Shown piece after piece: positions 1 through 6,895 of a stretch of DNA of 7,957 nucleotides. The notes beneath the pieces were generated by a model. It saw nothing but the letters and a program-made list of their open reading frames with translations, had not been told where the DNA came from and made no database searches. Both the position numbers and the translations under genes were made by a program. The DNA lies in the NCBI GenBank assembly GCA_900764415.1, contig CAAFOA010000189.1, positions 1 through 7,957 of the forward strand, given 5' to 3'. Every line of letters starts with the position of its first letter. Positions within the stretch are counted from its first letter, which is position 1. Source of the stretch: an uncultured Collinsella sp. GTDB taxonomy: Bacteria > Actinomycetota > Coriobacteriia > Coriobacteriales > Coriobacteriaceae.

Positions 1-51
1 ATACGAGATGCAGCGTAGTCTCGTGGGCTCGGAGATGTGTATAAGAGACAG
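1..51 (+). other. Illumina Nextera i7 adapter with Tn5 mosaic end (artefact)
   Basis: The sequence is a direct match to the known Nextera P7-side adapter. It has the tail ATACGAGAT (1-9), an 8-base index GCAGCGTA (10-17), the GTCTCGTGGGCTCGG segment (18-32) and the Tn5 mosaic end AGATGTGTATAAGAGACAG (33-51). This is untrimmed library sequence left at a contig end, not part of the genome. The index, read as its reverse complement TACGCTGC, fits a Nextera XT i7 barcode that I recall as N721. The minus-strand ABC gene runs open into this artefact, so any residues translated from it are false. Confidence 0.98.
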
Positions 52-2697
52 GTTATCGTAGGTGAGCTTCGACGCCTTGGCATAGCTCATCATGAGCGAG
101 CTCAGGTCCTCGGCGTCCATGTTGAAGTGAATGGCATGAGCAAAGGCACTCGCATCCACGCGCATGGCGCTCGCCAGGCTAGCAAAACTCGACGACATCC
201 GCGTCGCCATCTGGCCCATGAGCCCTGCTGCGCCTGCCTTGAGCTGAGCTGACACCGTCGCCGCAATCTGATCGCTGATCGACTTCATCACCTGATCCAT
301 TGCCTGCTGCAGATACGGAGTCAGCTGCTTTTGGACATAGTCGGTCATCGCCTGTTGCAGGCGCTCGGCCAAGGCATCGCCGCCGAGCGCTTTGAGCTGG
401 GCCAGGATTTGCTGGGCTGCGGCATCATTCTCAAGATACGTCGAGAATGCGGCGGCGAGCTTTGACGCGTCCTTAAGATCATCGGGTGTCAGCGCCTTAA
501 ACTGATCAGACTGCAAAAAGCCCTCAAACAGCTGGTTGGCTAGCGTTCCCACCTGCTGCATTTGCTCGGGCGTGAGTTCCAGACCGTCAAAGATACCCGA
601 GAAATCTGGGGCCGGCGCTTTGGCCATGATGTCGCCAAAGTCGATGTCCCTACCAACGCCCGAAAGGTCAATATCCAGCCCGGACAAATCAAGACCCGAC
701 AGGTCCATACCGCCGGCTGCACCCGAGAGCGCAGACGCATCGAACGAGAACGCGCTCTTGAGCGCCGCCTCGTCCACACTGAACATGCTGCCCAGATCCA
801 CGCCTTGCTTGGTCTCGCCCTGCAGTTCATCGAAAGACTTGCCCGTAAAGACATCCGTCTCGGGATGCGCAAGCTGCTCTTGCACAATCTGCGAATCGGC
901 GGCGCGCTCCATAAGCTGGCGAGTCAGCGCATGCGTGTAGGCAATGCCCGGGGACAACGCGCTCGCGTTAGCGGTCTCGTTGGGTCGCACCACGCCCACA
1001 ATGTGCACGTCGATACCGTCGGCAACCTTGGCGGCCATAAAGTCGGTGTCGCCAGACATATCGGTCCACATGCCGGTCTCTTCGTTTTTGCGATATGCAT
1101 CGGCCGGCGACAGCACCTTAAACGTCGTGGACAGTGCATCGTCGTAGGTAAAGTCGGTGCCGGTCTCGGGCGTTTCGACCCCACCATCAGCCGTCATGGC
1201 ACTGCTTACCAGATCGTTGAGCTCATCGATATCCAGCGCACCGATGCTGTAGAGCGTATAGTCGCCCACCGTACCACGACTCGAAAGCACCATCACGGCT
1301 TCGTTGGCGGACGTGGGCCAATGACCGGCGACGACATCGTACTGGCTGTCGAGCAGGCTCTGATCATCGATCATCTCGTTAAAGACCGAGGTTCCCATGG
1401 ATTCCATGCTCACCGTTGCCGCCGAACTCGCACCTCCGCTCATGGCCTCAGTCATAGCGTTGGGAACAAGCCGGACGGGTTTCTCGTCGCCCTTACCGGC
1501 ACGATAGACAACCGGCGATACACCGTAGCCGTACTGAATGGCGTTGACTTCCTTATCGATGCCGTCGCCACCGGCATCGAGCCATGCCTTAAAGCTCGTC
1601 ATGTCGTTGGACTTAACGCTCGCAAACATATCCTTTACGGCCGTGACCACGGGAATCTTATCGGTTCCCTTAGCCTTGCCGCCGGCGCTGTCGTCGGACG
1701 AATCCTCGCCGTTGGACGCCTCGTCATCCGTGGCCCCCTGCCCGCCCATCATGGACGACAGGTCGTAATCCTGCTTGGAAATGGTGAGCGGGTAGCTCGA
1801 GAGCGTATCCTCCTCGACCTTTTTGATGTAGCCGTTTACGCCATTGGACAGCGCCAGAATCGCCGCGATACCGATAATTCCAATCGAGCCCGCAAAGGCA
1901 GTCATGGCCGTGCGGCCCTTCTTGGTCATGAGGTTTCGAGCAGAAAGCCCCAGCGCCGTCACAAAGCTCATCGAGGTTTTGCGCGTAGGCTTGGCTTCGC
2001 GGCGCGTGGCGTCAGCGACATCGAAAGGGTCAGAATCGTCGGTGATCTTGCCGTCCGCCAGGTTAACGATGCGCGTGGCGTATTGGTACGCCAGCTCGGG
2101 ATTGTGCGTAACCATAATAACCAAACGGTCGCGCGCCACATCCTTGAGCAGATCCATGACCTGTACGGATGTCGTTGAATCCAAAGCGCCGGTCGGCTCG
2201 TCGGCAAGGACGATCTCAGGATCGTTGATCAGCGCGCGGGCGATGGCCACACGCTGCATCTGCCCGCCCGAAAGCTGGCTCGGGCGCTTGTTAACATGCT
2301 CGCCCAGGCCGACTTTCTCCAACGCCTCGCGCGCACGCTGGCGGCGTTCGGCATGTCCCACGCCCGTGAGCGTGAGCGCCAGCTCCACGTTTTCCAAAAT
2401 GGTCTGATGCGGAATGAGGTTATAGCTCTGGAACACAAAGCCGATGCGGTTGTTGCGATAGGCATCCCAGTCGCGATCGTGAAAGTCCTTGGTCGAAATG
2501 CCGTCGATGAGCAGGTCGCCGGAATCGAAATGATCGAGCCCACCGATAACGTTGAGCATCGTGGTTTTGCCCGAGCCCGAGGGGCCCAGAATGGCCACGA
2601 ACTCGTTATCGCGAAAAGACAGGCTTACGCTGTCGAGCGCCACCTGCGCAAACGACTGCGTAACGTACCTTTTGCAAATACCTTTGAGCTCCAACAT
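52..2697 (-). CDS. ABC transporter ATP-binding/permease protein, 3'-truncated by contig end
   Basis: 882 codons are present, with no stop before the adapter junction. Residues 1-220 form an ABC ATPase of the MacB/LolD type: Walker [10 protein letters not shown] at 38-46, Q-loop Q90, signature LSGGQ at 142-146, Walker B LADEP at 164-168 and H-loop H198. A linker leads to a transmembrane helix at about 263-284. After it comes a very large, presumably extracytoplasmic domain, with an acidic Ser/Asp-rich stretch near 322-345, a DLSG repeat at 665-680 and Gln/Ala-rich helical sequence at about 740-860. FtsX-type permeases of this class end in three more membrane helices, and these are missing here, so the real protein should be clearly longer. 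The ATG at 2697 is preceded by GGGAGAGG nine bases upstream. It probably exports or extracts a lipid, peptide or lipoprotein substrate, powered by ATP. The substrate cannot be told from the sequence. It lies beyond the terminator of the redox operon, so is probably transcribed alone. Confidence 0.93.
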
Positions 2698-2706
2698 GGA
2701 CGGCAA

Positions 2707-2714
2707 CCTCTCCC
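2707..2714 (-). promoter_or_regulatory. Ribosome binding site of the ABC transporter gene
   Basis: On the minus strand this reads GGGAGAGG and ends nine bases before the ATG at 2697. It supports that start. Confidence 0.6.
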
Positions 2715-2716
2715 AC

Positions 2717-2734
2717 GCGGGCACGCTCGCCCGC
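2717..2734 (-). other. GC-rich hairpin in the leader of the ABC transporter gene
   Basis: GCGGGC (2717-2722) and GCCCGC (2729-2734) form a perfect 6-bp all-GC stem with a 6-base loop. It sits directly upstream of the ribosome binding site. No T-tract follows on the minus strand, so it is not a terminator. It could affect mRNA stability or translation initiation, or be a chance product of GC-rich leader sequence. Confidence 0.35.
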
Positions 2735-2844
2735 TCTCCCCCGCCGTTCGTATTCGACGCGTTTGTCCTACTCTATCCCCATTTTTTGCCGGAGCCAGTG
2801 AGGAATGTAACGAACCGCGCCAAAAAACGAACGGGATGACGCCC

Positions 2845-2872
2845 AAAAGAAGAGGCCCCAAGTGGAGCCTCT
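2845..2872 (-). terminator. Rho-independent terminator of the redox operon
   Basis: Read on the minus strand, AGAGGCTCC, loop ACTT and GGGGCCTCT form a 9-bp stem with one mismatch, followed by TTCTTTT. The stem arms are 2864-2872 and 2851-2859, and the T-tract lies at 2845-2851. It begins 80 bases past the stop codon of the thioredoxin-like gene. It should separate the three-gene operon from the ABC transporter gene. Confidence 0.8.
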
Positions 2873-2951
2873 ATATGGTGGAGCTTATCTTGAAAAGCAG
2901 CGGACTACTTCGCACAGCGACACACGATCCTCGCGATGCTTTACGTGTTTT

Positions 2952-3923
2952 TTACTGCTCGCTATTCGCAATCGCCTGGTCGATAAGTTTGTTGAGTGCT
3001 GCGCGCTGCTCGGCGGAGCTGATGGCTCCCACGATTGGATCCCCTACGATATTGCCATTCTGATCGATGACATATGTTGTCGGGAACGAGAACAAATTTG
3101 ACGTAAACTTACCGGCCTCGCTATCCGACTTGAACCAGATGTTCTTATATGTCACGCCCTTCTTGCTCAGCACGTCCTTGGCATCTGCAATCTCGCCCTT
3201 GTTGCCATCGAGCGTAAAGGAATTGACGCCCACGACCTGGCCGCCCTTCTTGGCAAGCTCCTTATTCAGGTCCTCAAGATCGCCCAACTCACCCACGCAC
3301 GGCTTGCAAGTGGTGAACCAGAAGTTCATGACGGTGACCTTGTTCTTAGAGAACAGCTCGTCGCTGCTCACGTCGTTGCCATCCAGGTCCTTGCCCGTAA
3401 AGCTGGGGAACTTCGTCGCCTCGCTCGAAGTATTGGCACCAGCCGTCATGCCAGCGGCCGAAGCGTCGACGCTCTCGCCTGCGCTCGGCGTGCTTCCACA
3501 GCCGGGGAACTCCTTCTCCAAGCTCTCGAGCTTGTCCTCGATCTCCTTGATCTGCTGTGCACCGGCCTTGAGCGTCTTAAGCTCATCCGCCGTGAACTCA
3601 TCCTTGGCGCCGTCGATGGTCTTGAGCAGGAAATCGCCGTAATTGCTGCCGTCCTCAATCATTGCCGAGTCTTTATTTGCCGCATTGAATACCTTTTCCC
3701 ACAGCGCGTTATCACTCGAAAAGATCTCGTTCTCCTTCTGCATGAGCTTCGCATACAGCTCGGCGGCCTCGTCGGCATTGGCCGGCTTCTGCGCAGTGAG
3801 TTCTGCGATCTTAGGATCGGAGCTCGCAGATTCGCTCGCATTGCCGCCAGGTGCCGAGCACGCCACAAGACACAAGGCCAGCACCGGCACCATAAACAGG
3901 GCCGCAATCTTAGAAAGCTTCAT
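2952..3923 (-). CDS. TlpA-like thioredoxin-fold lipoprotein
   Basis: 323 residues. The N-terminus is a lipoprotein signal peptide: MKLSK, a hydrophobic core, then lipobox LVAC with the lipidated Cys at 22. A Ser-rich tether (23-36) and a helical region of unknown family (about 37-140) follow, then a Ser/Ala-rich linker (143-170). The TlpA/AhpC-TSA-type thioredoxin domain spans about 171-320: NFWFTTCKPC with the redox pair C206/C209, and FPTTYVID with the usual cis-proline P281. The protein should be anchored on the outer face of the membrane and reduce or exchange disulfides there. The start was chosen at 3923, not at the ATG six bases upstream: GGAGG (3931-3935) lies seven bases before 3923 but only one base before the other ATG, and MKLSK begins a normal signal peptide. 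It is last in an operon, 29 bases after the polyferredoxin gene and ahead of a terminator. The partner gene suggests that it receives electrons from the Fe-S protein (inference). Confidence 0.92.
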   Translation of the reverse strand: MKLSKIAALFMVPVLALCLVACSAPGGNASESASSDPKIAELTAQKPANADEAAELYAKLMQKENEIFSSDNALWEKVFNAANKDSAMIEDGSNYGDFLLKTIDGAKDEFTADELKTLKAGAQQIKEIEDKLESLEKEFPGCGSTPSAGESVDASAAGMTAGANTSSEATKFPSFTGKDLDGNDVSSDELFSKNKVTVMNFWFTTCKPCVGELGDLEDLNKELAKKGGQVVGVNSFTLDGNKGEIADAKDVLSKKGVTYKNIWFKSDSEAGKFTSNLFSFPTTYVIDQNGNIVGDPIVGAISSAEQRAALNKLIDQAIANSEQ

Positions 3924-3930
3924 AGTCATT

Positions 3931-3935
3931 CCTCC
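3931..3935 (-). promoter_or_regulatory. Ribosome binding site deciding the start of the TlpA-like lipoprotein
   Basis: GGAGG on the minus strand. Seven bases separate it from the ATG at 3923, but only one base from the ATG at 3929. This favours the downstream ATG and a 323-residue product. Confidence 0.75.
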
Positions 3936-3952
3936 GTTTTGTCGAAGCTTGT

Positions 3953-4855
3953 TTACTTTTTATCGGCGGTCAGAGGGAGCTTTTCTGCCGACACATCCAG
4001 GCCGTAGCGATAGCTGATGGCATCGACGGGACAGGCCCCGATGCACTTTCCGCACCGGATACATTCGGCATGATTGGGCGCGCGGACCGCATCAACGTCC
4101 ATCTGACAAACCCTTGAACACTTGCCGCACGAAACGCATTTGCACGCGTCGACCTGAATCCCCAGTAGGGACACCTTATTCATGAGCGCATAGAATGCGC
4201 CGAGCGGGCAAATCCATTTGCAGAAGGGGCGATAGAACAAAACGCCCAGCACTACCACGGCAATGAGAACGGCAAGTTTCCAGGTAAAGAGCTGTCCCAG
4301 CGCAGATCGAATGCCGGCATTGGCAATGGCCAGCGGAATGGCGCCCTCGAGCACACCCTGTGGACAGATGTACTTGCAAAAGAACGGGTCGCCCATGCCC
4401 ACGTCGTTAACCACCAAGACGGGCAGCAGCACCACGGCAAACAGCAGCACGACGTACTTGATGTACGTGAGCGGCTTGAGCTTTTTCGTGGAGAACTTTT
4501 TGCCGGGAATCTTATGAAGCAGCTCCTGCAGCCAGCCAAACGGGCACAGAAAGCCGCATACAAAGCGTCCCAGCAGCACGCCGAGCAAAATGAGCGTACC
4601 GGTAACATAGTAAGAAAAGTTGAACTTGGATGAACCTACCACCGACTGGAACGACCCGATGGGGCACGCACCCGATGCCGCGGGGCACGAATAGCAATTA
4701 AGTCCAGGTACGCAGACTGTTTTTCCCGCGCCCTGATAGATGCCGCCTTTGGCAAAGTTTGGCAGGTGAATGTTGGTGACCAGCGTCGCCGCCGCCTGAA
4801 TGAATCCGCGAAATCGGGCCAAAACATGCGACGCAGTGTTTTCTCTTTTATCCAA
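3953..4855 (-). CDS. NapH-like 4Fe-4S membrane polyferredoxin (YSCP type)
   Basis: 300 residues from a TTG start. An N-terminal Cys cluster has C48, then C54-x2-C57 within LNCYSCP, and C64. Three CxxxCP motifs follow, typical of the NapH/CcoG/RdxA group: C100-C104, C160-C164 and C212-C216. Hydrophobic segments at about 84-100, 133-149 and 192-208 lie between them. A C-terminal two-cluster ferredoxin domain has C240-C243-C246-C250 and C265-C268-C271-C275-P. The protein should carry electrons through or along the membrane. Its partners here suggest delivery to an extracytoplasmic thiol protein. An ATG at 4942 opens the same frame, but its first 29 residues would lie over the upstream CLEC mini-gene and do not resemble this family. 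The TTG at 4855 has GGAG ten bases upstream and overlaps the mini-gene's stop by 8 bases, which suggests translational coupling. The C-terminal charged tail (LTADKK) looks complete. Confidence 0.9.
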   Translation of the reverse strand: MDKRENTASHVLARFRGFIQAAATLVTNIHLPNFAKGGIYQGAGKTVCVPGLNCYSCPAASGACPIGSFQSVVGSSKFNFSYYVTGTLILLGVLLGRFVCGFLCPFGWLQELLHKIPGKKFSTKKLKPLTYIKYVVLLFAVVLLPVLVVNDVGMGDPFFCKYICPQGVLEGAIPLAIANAGIRSALGQLFTWKLAVLIAVVVLGVLFYRPFCKWICPLGAFYALMNKVSLLGIQVDACKCVSCGKCSRVCQMDVDAVRAPNHAECIRCGKCIGACPVDAISYRYGLDVSAEKLPLTADKK

Positions 4856-4994
4856 TTCCGATACACTCCAAGCACAGCCTAATCGCTTTGGCCAGCACGG
4901 CATCCGCCTCGCCACGCATAACACCAAAGCACACCATGGCAATTCCGACGATCAACAAAGCGACCTGTACCACGGGCTTTACCGCTTTGAACAA
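4848..4994 (-). CDS. CD1871A-family CXXC mini-protein
   Basis: 48 residues, with a TTG start at 4994 and TAA at 4848-4850. A hydrophobic helix (about 7-26) carries C22. It is followed by a short basic/acidic stretch (MRGEADAV) and a C-terminal CLECIGIG with the CxxC pair at 41 and 44. Size, single helix and C-terminal CLEC(I)GIG fit the small family named after Clostridioides difficile CD1871A, which is often next to a YSCP-type 4Fe-4S protein and a thioredoxin-like protein, exactly as here (family knowledge). A strong AAAGGAG eight bases before the TTG supports translation. It is first in the redox operon and overlaps the next gene by 8 bases. A membrane-bound dithiol that relays electrons between the polyferredoxin and the lipoprotein is a reasonable guess. 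No function is proven. Standard gene callers may miss it because of its size and TTG start. Confidence 0.85.
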   Translation of the reverse strand: MFKAVKPVVQVALLIVGIAMVCFGVMRGEADAVLAKAIRLCLECIGIG

Positions 4995-5002
4995 CCTGAC
5001 CA

Positions 5003-5009
5003 CTCCTTT
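5003..5009 (-). promoter_or_regulatory. Ribosome binding site of the CXXC mini-protein
   Basis: AAAGGAG on the minus strand, eight bases before the TTG at 4994. No ATG offers a comparable start, so this site decides the TTG call. Confidence 0.75.
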
Positions 5010-5026
5010 CGTTACGCGACCATTGG

Positions 5027-5054
5027 ACCATATCGACTATAAAATCCGTGTTAA
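5027..5054 (-). promoter_or_regulatory. Candidate promoter of the redox operon
   Basis: On the minus strand, TTAACA (5049-5054; 5 of 6 to the -35 consensus), a 16-base spacer and TATGGT (5027-5032; 4 of 6 to the -10 consensus). This would give a leader of about 26 bases before the TTG at 4994. Assigned by eye. It overlaps the candidate promoter of the divergent response regulator gene. Confidence 0.4.
5038..5043 (+). promoter_or_regulatory. Candidate -10 box of the two-component operon
   Basis: TATAAA lies 41 bases before the ATG at 5085. No good -35 box is seen at 16-18 bases: TTACGC at 5012-5017 would need a 20-base spacer. A weak -35 would fit a promoter that needs an activator, perhaps its own response regulator. 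Confidence 0.35.
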
Positions 5055-5072
5055 GCGCGATTTGGAATGTGC

Positions 5073-5078
5073 AAGGAG
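5073..5078 (+). promoter_or_regulatory. Ribosome binding site of the response regulator
   Basis: AAGGAG, six bases before the ATG at 5085. It rules out the in-frame ATG at 5067, which lies upstream of the site. Confidence 0.75.
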
Positions 5079-5084
5079 ACTGTT

Positions 5085-5759
5085 ATGCGTATTTTGATCG
5101 TCGAAGACGAGCGAGCGCTGTGCGATGCAATCGCGCGCAGCTTGCGAAACTTGGCGTACAGCGTCGACTGCTGCCACGACGGACAGGAGGCGCTCGACCT
5201 GCTGGGCGTCGAAGTCTTTGACCTCGTGGTACTCGACCTCAACCTTCCCCGTATCGATGGCATGACCGTGCTCAGGGAACTTAGGAAAACCGACTGCGAG
5301 ACCAAGGTACTGATTCTGTCCGCACGCGGCGAGGTCGCCGACAAGGTCGCCGGACTCGATGCCGGCGCCAACGATTACCTTACCAAGCCGTTTCATCTTG
5401 ACGAGCTTGCGGCAAGGATCCGCAGCCTTACCCTCAGGCGCTTTGCACAAAGCGACATAGTATTAACCTGTGGAAAGCTCCGCTTTGACACCAAGGCGCG
5501 CATCGCTTCCGTAGACAGCGAGGCCCTATCTCTTACGCGCAAGGAAACGGGAATCTTGGAATACCTGATGCTTAATCAGGGGCGACCGGTAAGCCAAGAG
5601 GAACTTATAGAGCACGTTTGGGATAGCAGCGTGAACAGCTTTAGCAACGCGACCCGCGTTCACATCTCGTCACTCCGCAAAAAGCTACGCAGCGCTTTGG
5701 GATACGACCCGATTCGCAATCGGATTGGAGAGGGCTACGTTATGGAGGATAGCGAATGA
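5085..5759 (+). CDS. OmpR-family response regulator
   Basis: 224 residues, the usual size for the family. The receiver domain (1-115) has the acidic pair E7/D8, phospho-acceptor D51, S79 in ILSARG, and K101 in the YLTKPF motif. The winged-helix DNA-binding domain (about 125-222) contains LTRKETGILEYLM and RVHISSLRKKL, then a C-terminal wing ending in GEGYVME. It should be phosphorylated by the kinase encoded directly downstream and bind DNA as a dimer. The start at 5085 follows AAGGAG. The stop overlaps the kinase start by ATGA, so the two are translationally coupled. The gene faces away from the redox operon across 90 bases, so control of that operon, of itself, or of both is likely (inference). 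The receiver has no unusual residue. Confidence 0.95.
   Translation: MRILIVEDERALCDAIARSLRNLAYSVDCCHDGQEALDLLGVEVFDLVVLDLNLPRIDGMTVLRELRKTDCETKVLILSARGEVADKVAGLDAGANDYLTKPFHLDELAARIRSLTLRRFAQSDIVLTCGKLRFDTKARIASVDSEALSLTRKETGILEYLMLNQGRPVSQEELIEHVWDSSVNSFSNATRVHISSLRKKLRSALGYDPIRNRIGEGYVMEDSE
5744..5748 (+). promoter_or_regulatory. Ribosome binding site of the histidine kinase
   Basis: GGAGG inside the end of the response regulator gene, seven bases before the ATG at 5756. Confidence 0.65.
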
Positions 5760-6895
5760 AAAGGCTTTCGCTGCAATGGCGCATAACGATTATGACGGCA
5801 CTGCTGACGTGTGCGGCGTGCGTGCTGACGAACTGCCTGGTCGGCTATACGGGCATGCGCTATATGGAAGCCATCGGCAGTGACATCTCGGCCTTTAACG
5901 CAACTGGCGAAAATTCGCCCCAAGCGTTCGACCCAACGAAAGCGACCCTCGATGACGAGGTCACGATCGTCGTAAACGACGCACAGGAGTCTTTTGGCAC
6001 GACAGCCTGGCGCATCACGGCTGGAGTCACACTCCTTGGCGGCGTGCTGGCATACTTTGTGAGCGGCCGTGCACTCAAACCGCTACGGGCTTTTGCAGCC
6101 CAGGTTGAGCGCGTGCAGCCTGACAACCTAAGCGAAATTAAGCTCGGCAAAGATGTACCCACCGAACTACAGCGATGCAGCGCCTCCTTCAACGACATGA
6201 TTGTCCGACTCGACGAAGGTTTCTCCGCGCAGCGTCAATTTACCGGCAACGCCGCGCACGAGCTGCGAACCCCGCTCGCCCTTATGCAGGCACAGATCGA
6301 ACTGTTTGTCTCCGAGCGCTCCAACTTACAACCCGAAACAGCCGAGTTGCTCGGCCTGCTACAAGAACAAACCGAGCGCATGTCTCGAATGACCAAGGTA
6401 TTGCTCGAGATGAGTGAGCTCCGCAGCGTTCCTTGCGAGGACGATGTTGAACTTGGCCCCTTGTCCGAAGAGGTCCTCACCGACCTTGCGCCACTTGCCG
6501 AAAATAAGGGCATAGCCCTCAATTGTGCTGGAGACGCTTTAGTAATCGGGAGCGACACGCTGCTGTACCGGCTGGTGTTCAACCTGGTCGAAAACGCTAT
6601 CCGCTACAGCCGCACCGACTCGACTGTCAACGTCTCCATCAGCGACAGCGACAGCCACGTGCTCCTACGAGTCAAAGATGAGGGCCCGGGAATACCCAAG
6701 CAGTACCGAGAGAGCATCTTCCAGCCGTTCTTTCGTCTAGACAAATCCCGCAGCAGGGCATACGGCGGCGCAGGGCTCGGGTTAGCGCTTGTTTGGGAGA
6801 TTGCAGCCCTACACGGCGGCACGGTAGAGGTCGAAGCAAGTTCCGAGAACGGGACCACCATGCTCGTGACCCTCTCAAAGGGGGCCACCACGTGA
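5756..6895 (+). CDS. Sensor histidine kinase with HAMP domain
   Basis: 379 residues. TM1 lies at about 11-33 and TM2 at about 86-103, framing a short extracytoplasmic segment of about 50 residues. A HAMP linker (about 104-156, with GRALKPLRAF) is followed by the HisKA dimerisation domain with H168 in HELRTP, then the HATPase domain: N-box NLVENAIRY (276-284), G1 DEGPGIP (308-314), F-box near 322-327 (FQPFFR) and G2 GGAGLGLAL (337-345). All catalytic motifs are intact. It should sense a signal at the membrane or outside and phosphorylate the response regulator. The sensor segment is small and has no recognisable fold and no cysteine. Cysteines in or near TM1 (C19, C22, C27) could allow redox sensing, but this is speculation. 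The C-terminus (VTLSKGATT) looks natural. No terminator is visible after the TGA, and degraded gene sequence follows at once. Confidence 0.95.
   Translation: MKRLSLQWRITIMTALLTCAACVLTNCLVGYTGMRYMEAIGSDISAFNATGENSPQAFDPTKATLDDEVTIVVNDAQESFGTTAWRITAGVTLLGGVLAYFVSGRALKPLRAFAAQVERVQPDNLSEIKLGKDVPTELQRCSASFNDMIVRLDEGFSAQRQFTGNAAHELRTPLALMQAQIELFVSERSNLQPETAELLGLLQEQTERMSRMTKVLLEMSELRSVPCEDDVELGPLSEEVLTDLAPLAENKGIALNCAGDALVIGSDTLLYRLVFNLVENAIRYSRTDSTVNVSISDSDSHVLLRVKDEGPGIPKQYRESIFQPFFRLDKSRSRAYGGAGLGLALVWEIAALHGGTVEVEASSENGTTMLVTLSKGATT

Noticed and set aside
33..51. Tn5/IS50 mosaic end as evidence of a natural transposon
   Set aside because: It is joined to an Illumina index and P7 tail, so it comes from tagmentation library preparation.
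562..2178. Long open frame on the plus strand (538 codons) opposite the ABC transporter gene
   Set aside because: It is an antisense shadow of a GC-rich coding region: the product is rich in His/Arg/Gly with no domain, while the minus strand carries a full ABC ATPase and permease.
3067..3642. Plus-strand open frame of 191 codons opposite the TlpA-like gene
   Set aside because: Ser/Leu-rich shadow without domain or ribosome binding site; the minus strand has a lipobox and CKPC thioredoxin site.
3927..3929. ATG at 3929 as start of the TlpA-like lipoprotein
   Set aside because: Only one base separates it from GGAGG; the ATG at 3923 has a normal seven-base spacing.
5067..5084. ATG at 5067 as start of the response regulator
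   Set aside because: It lies upstream of the AAGGAG site and would add six residues (MCKETV) before the conserved receiver start.
5037..5450. Minus-strand open frame of 137 codons opposite the response regulator
   Set aside because: Shadow of a complete receiver domain on the plus strand; no family features.
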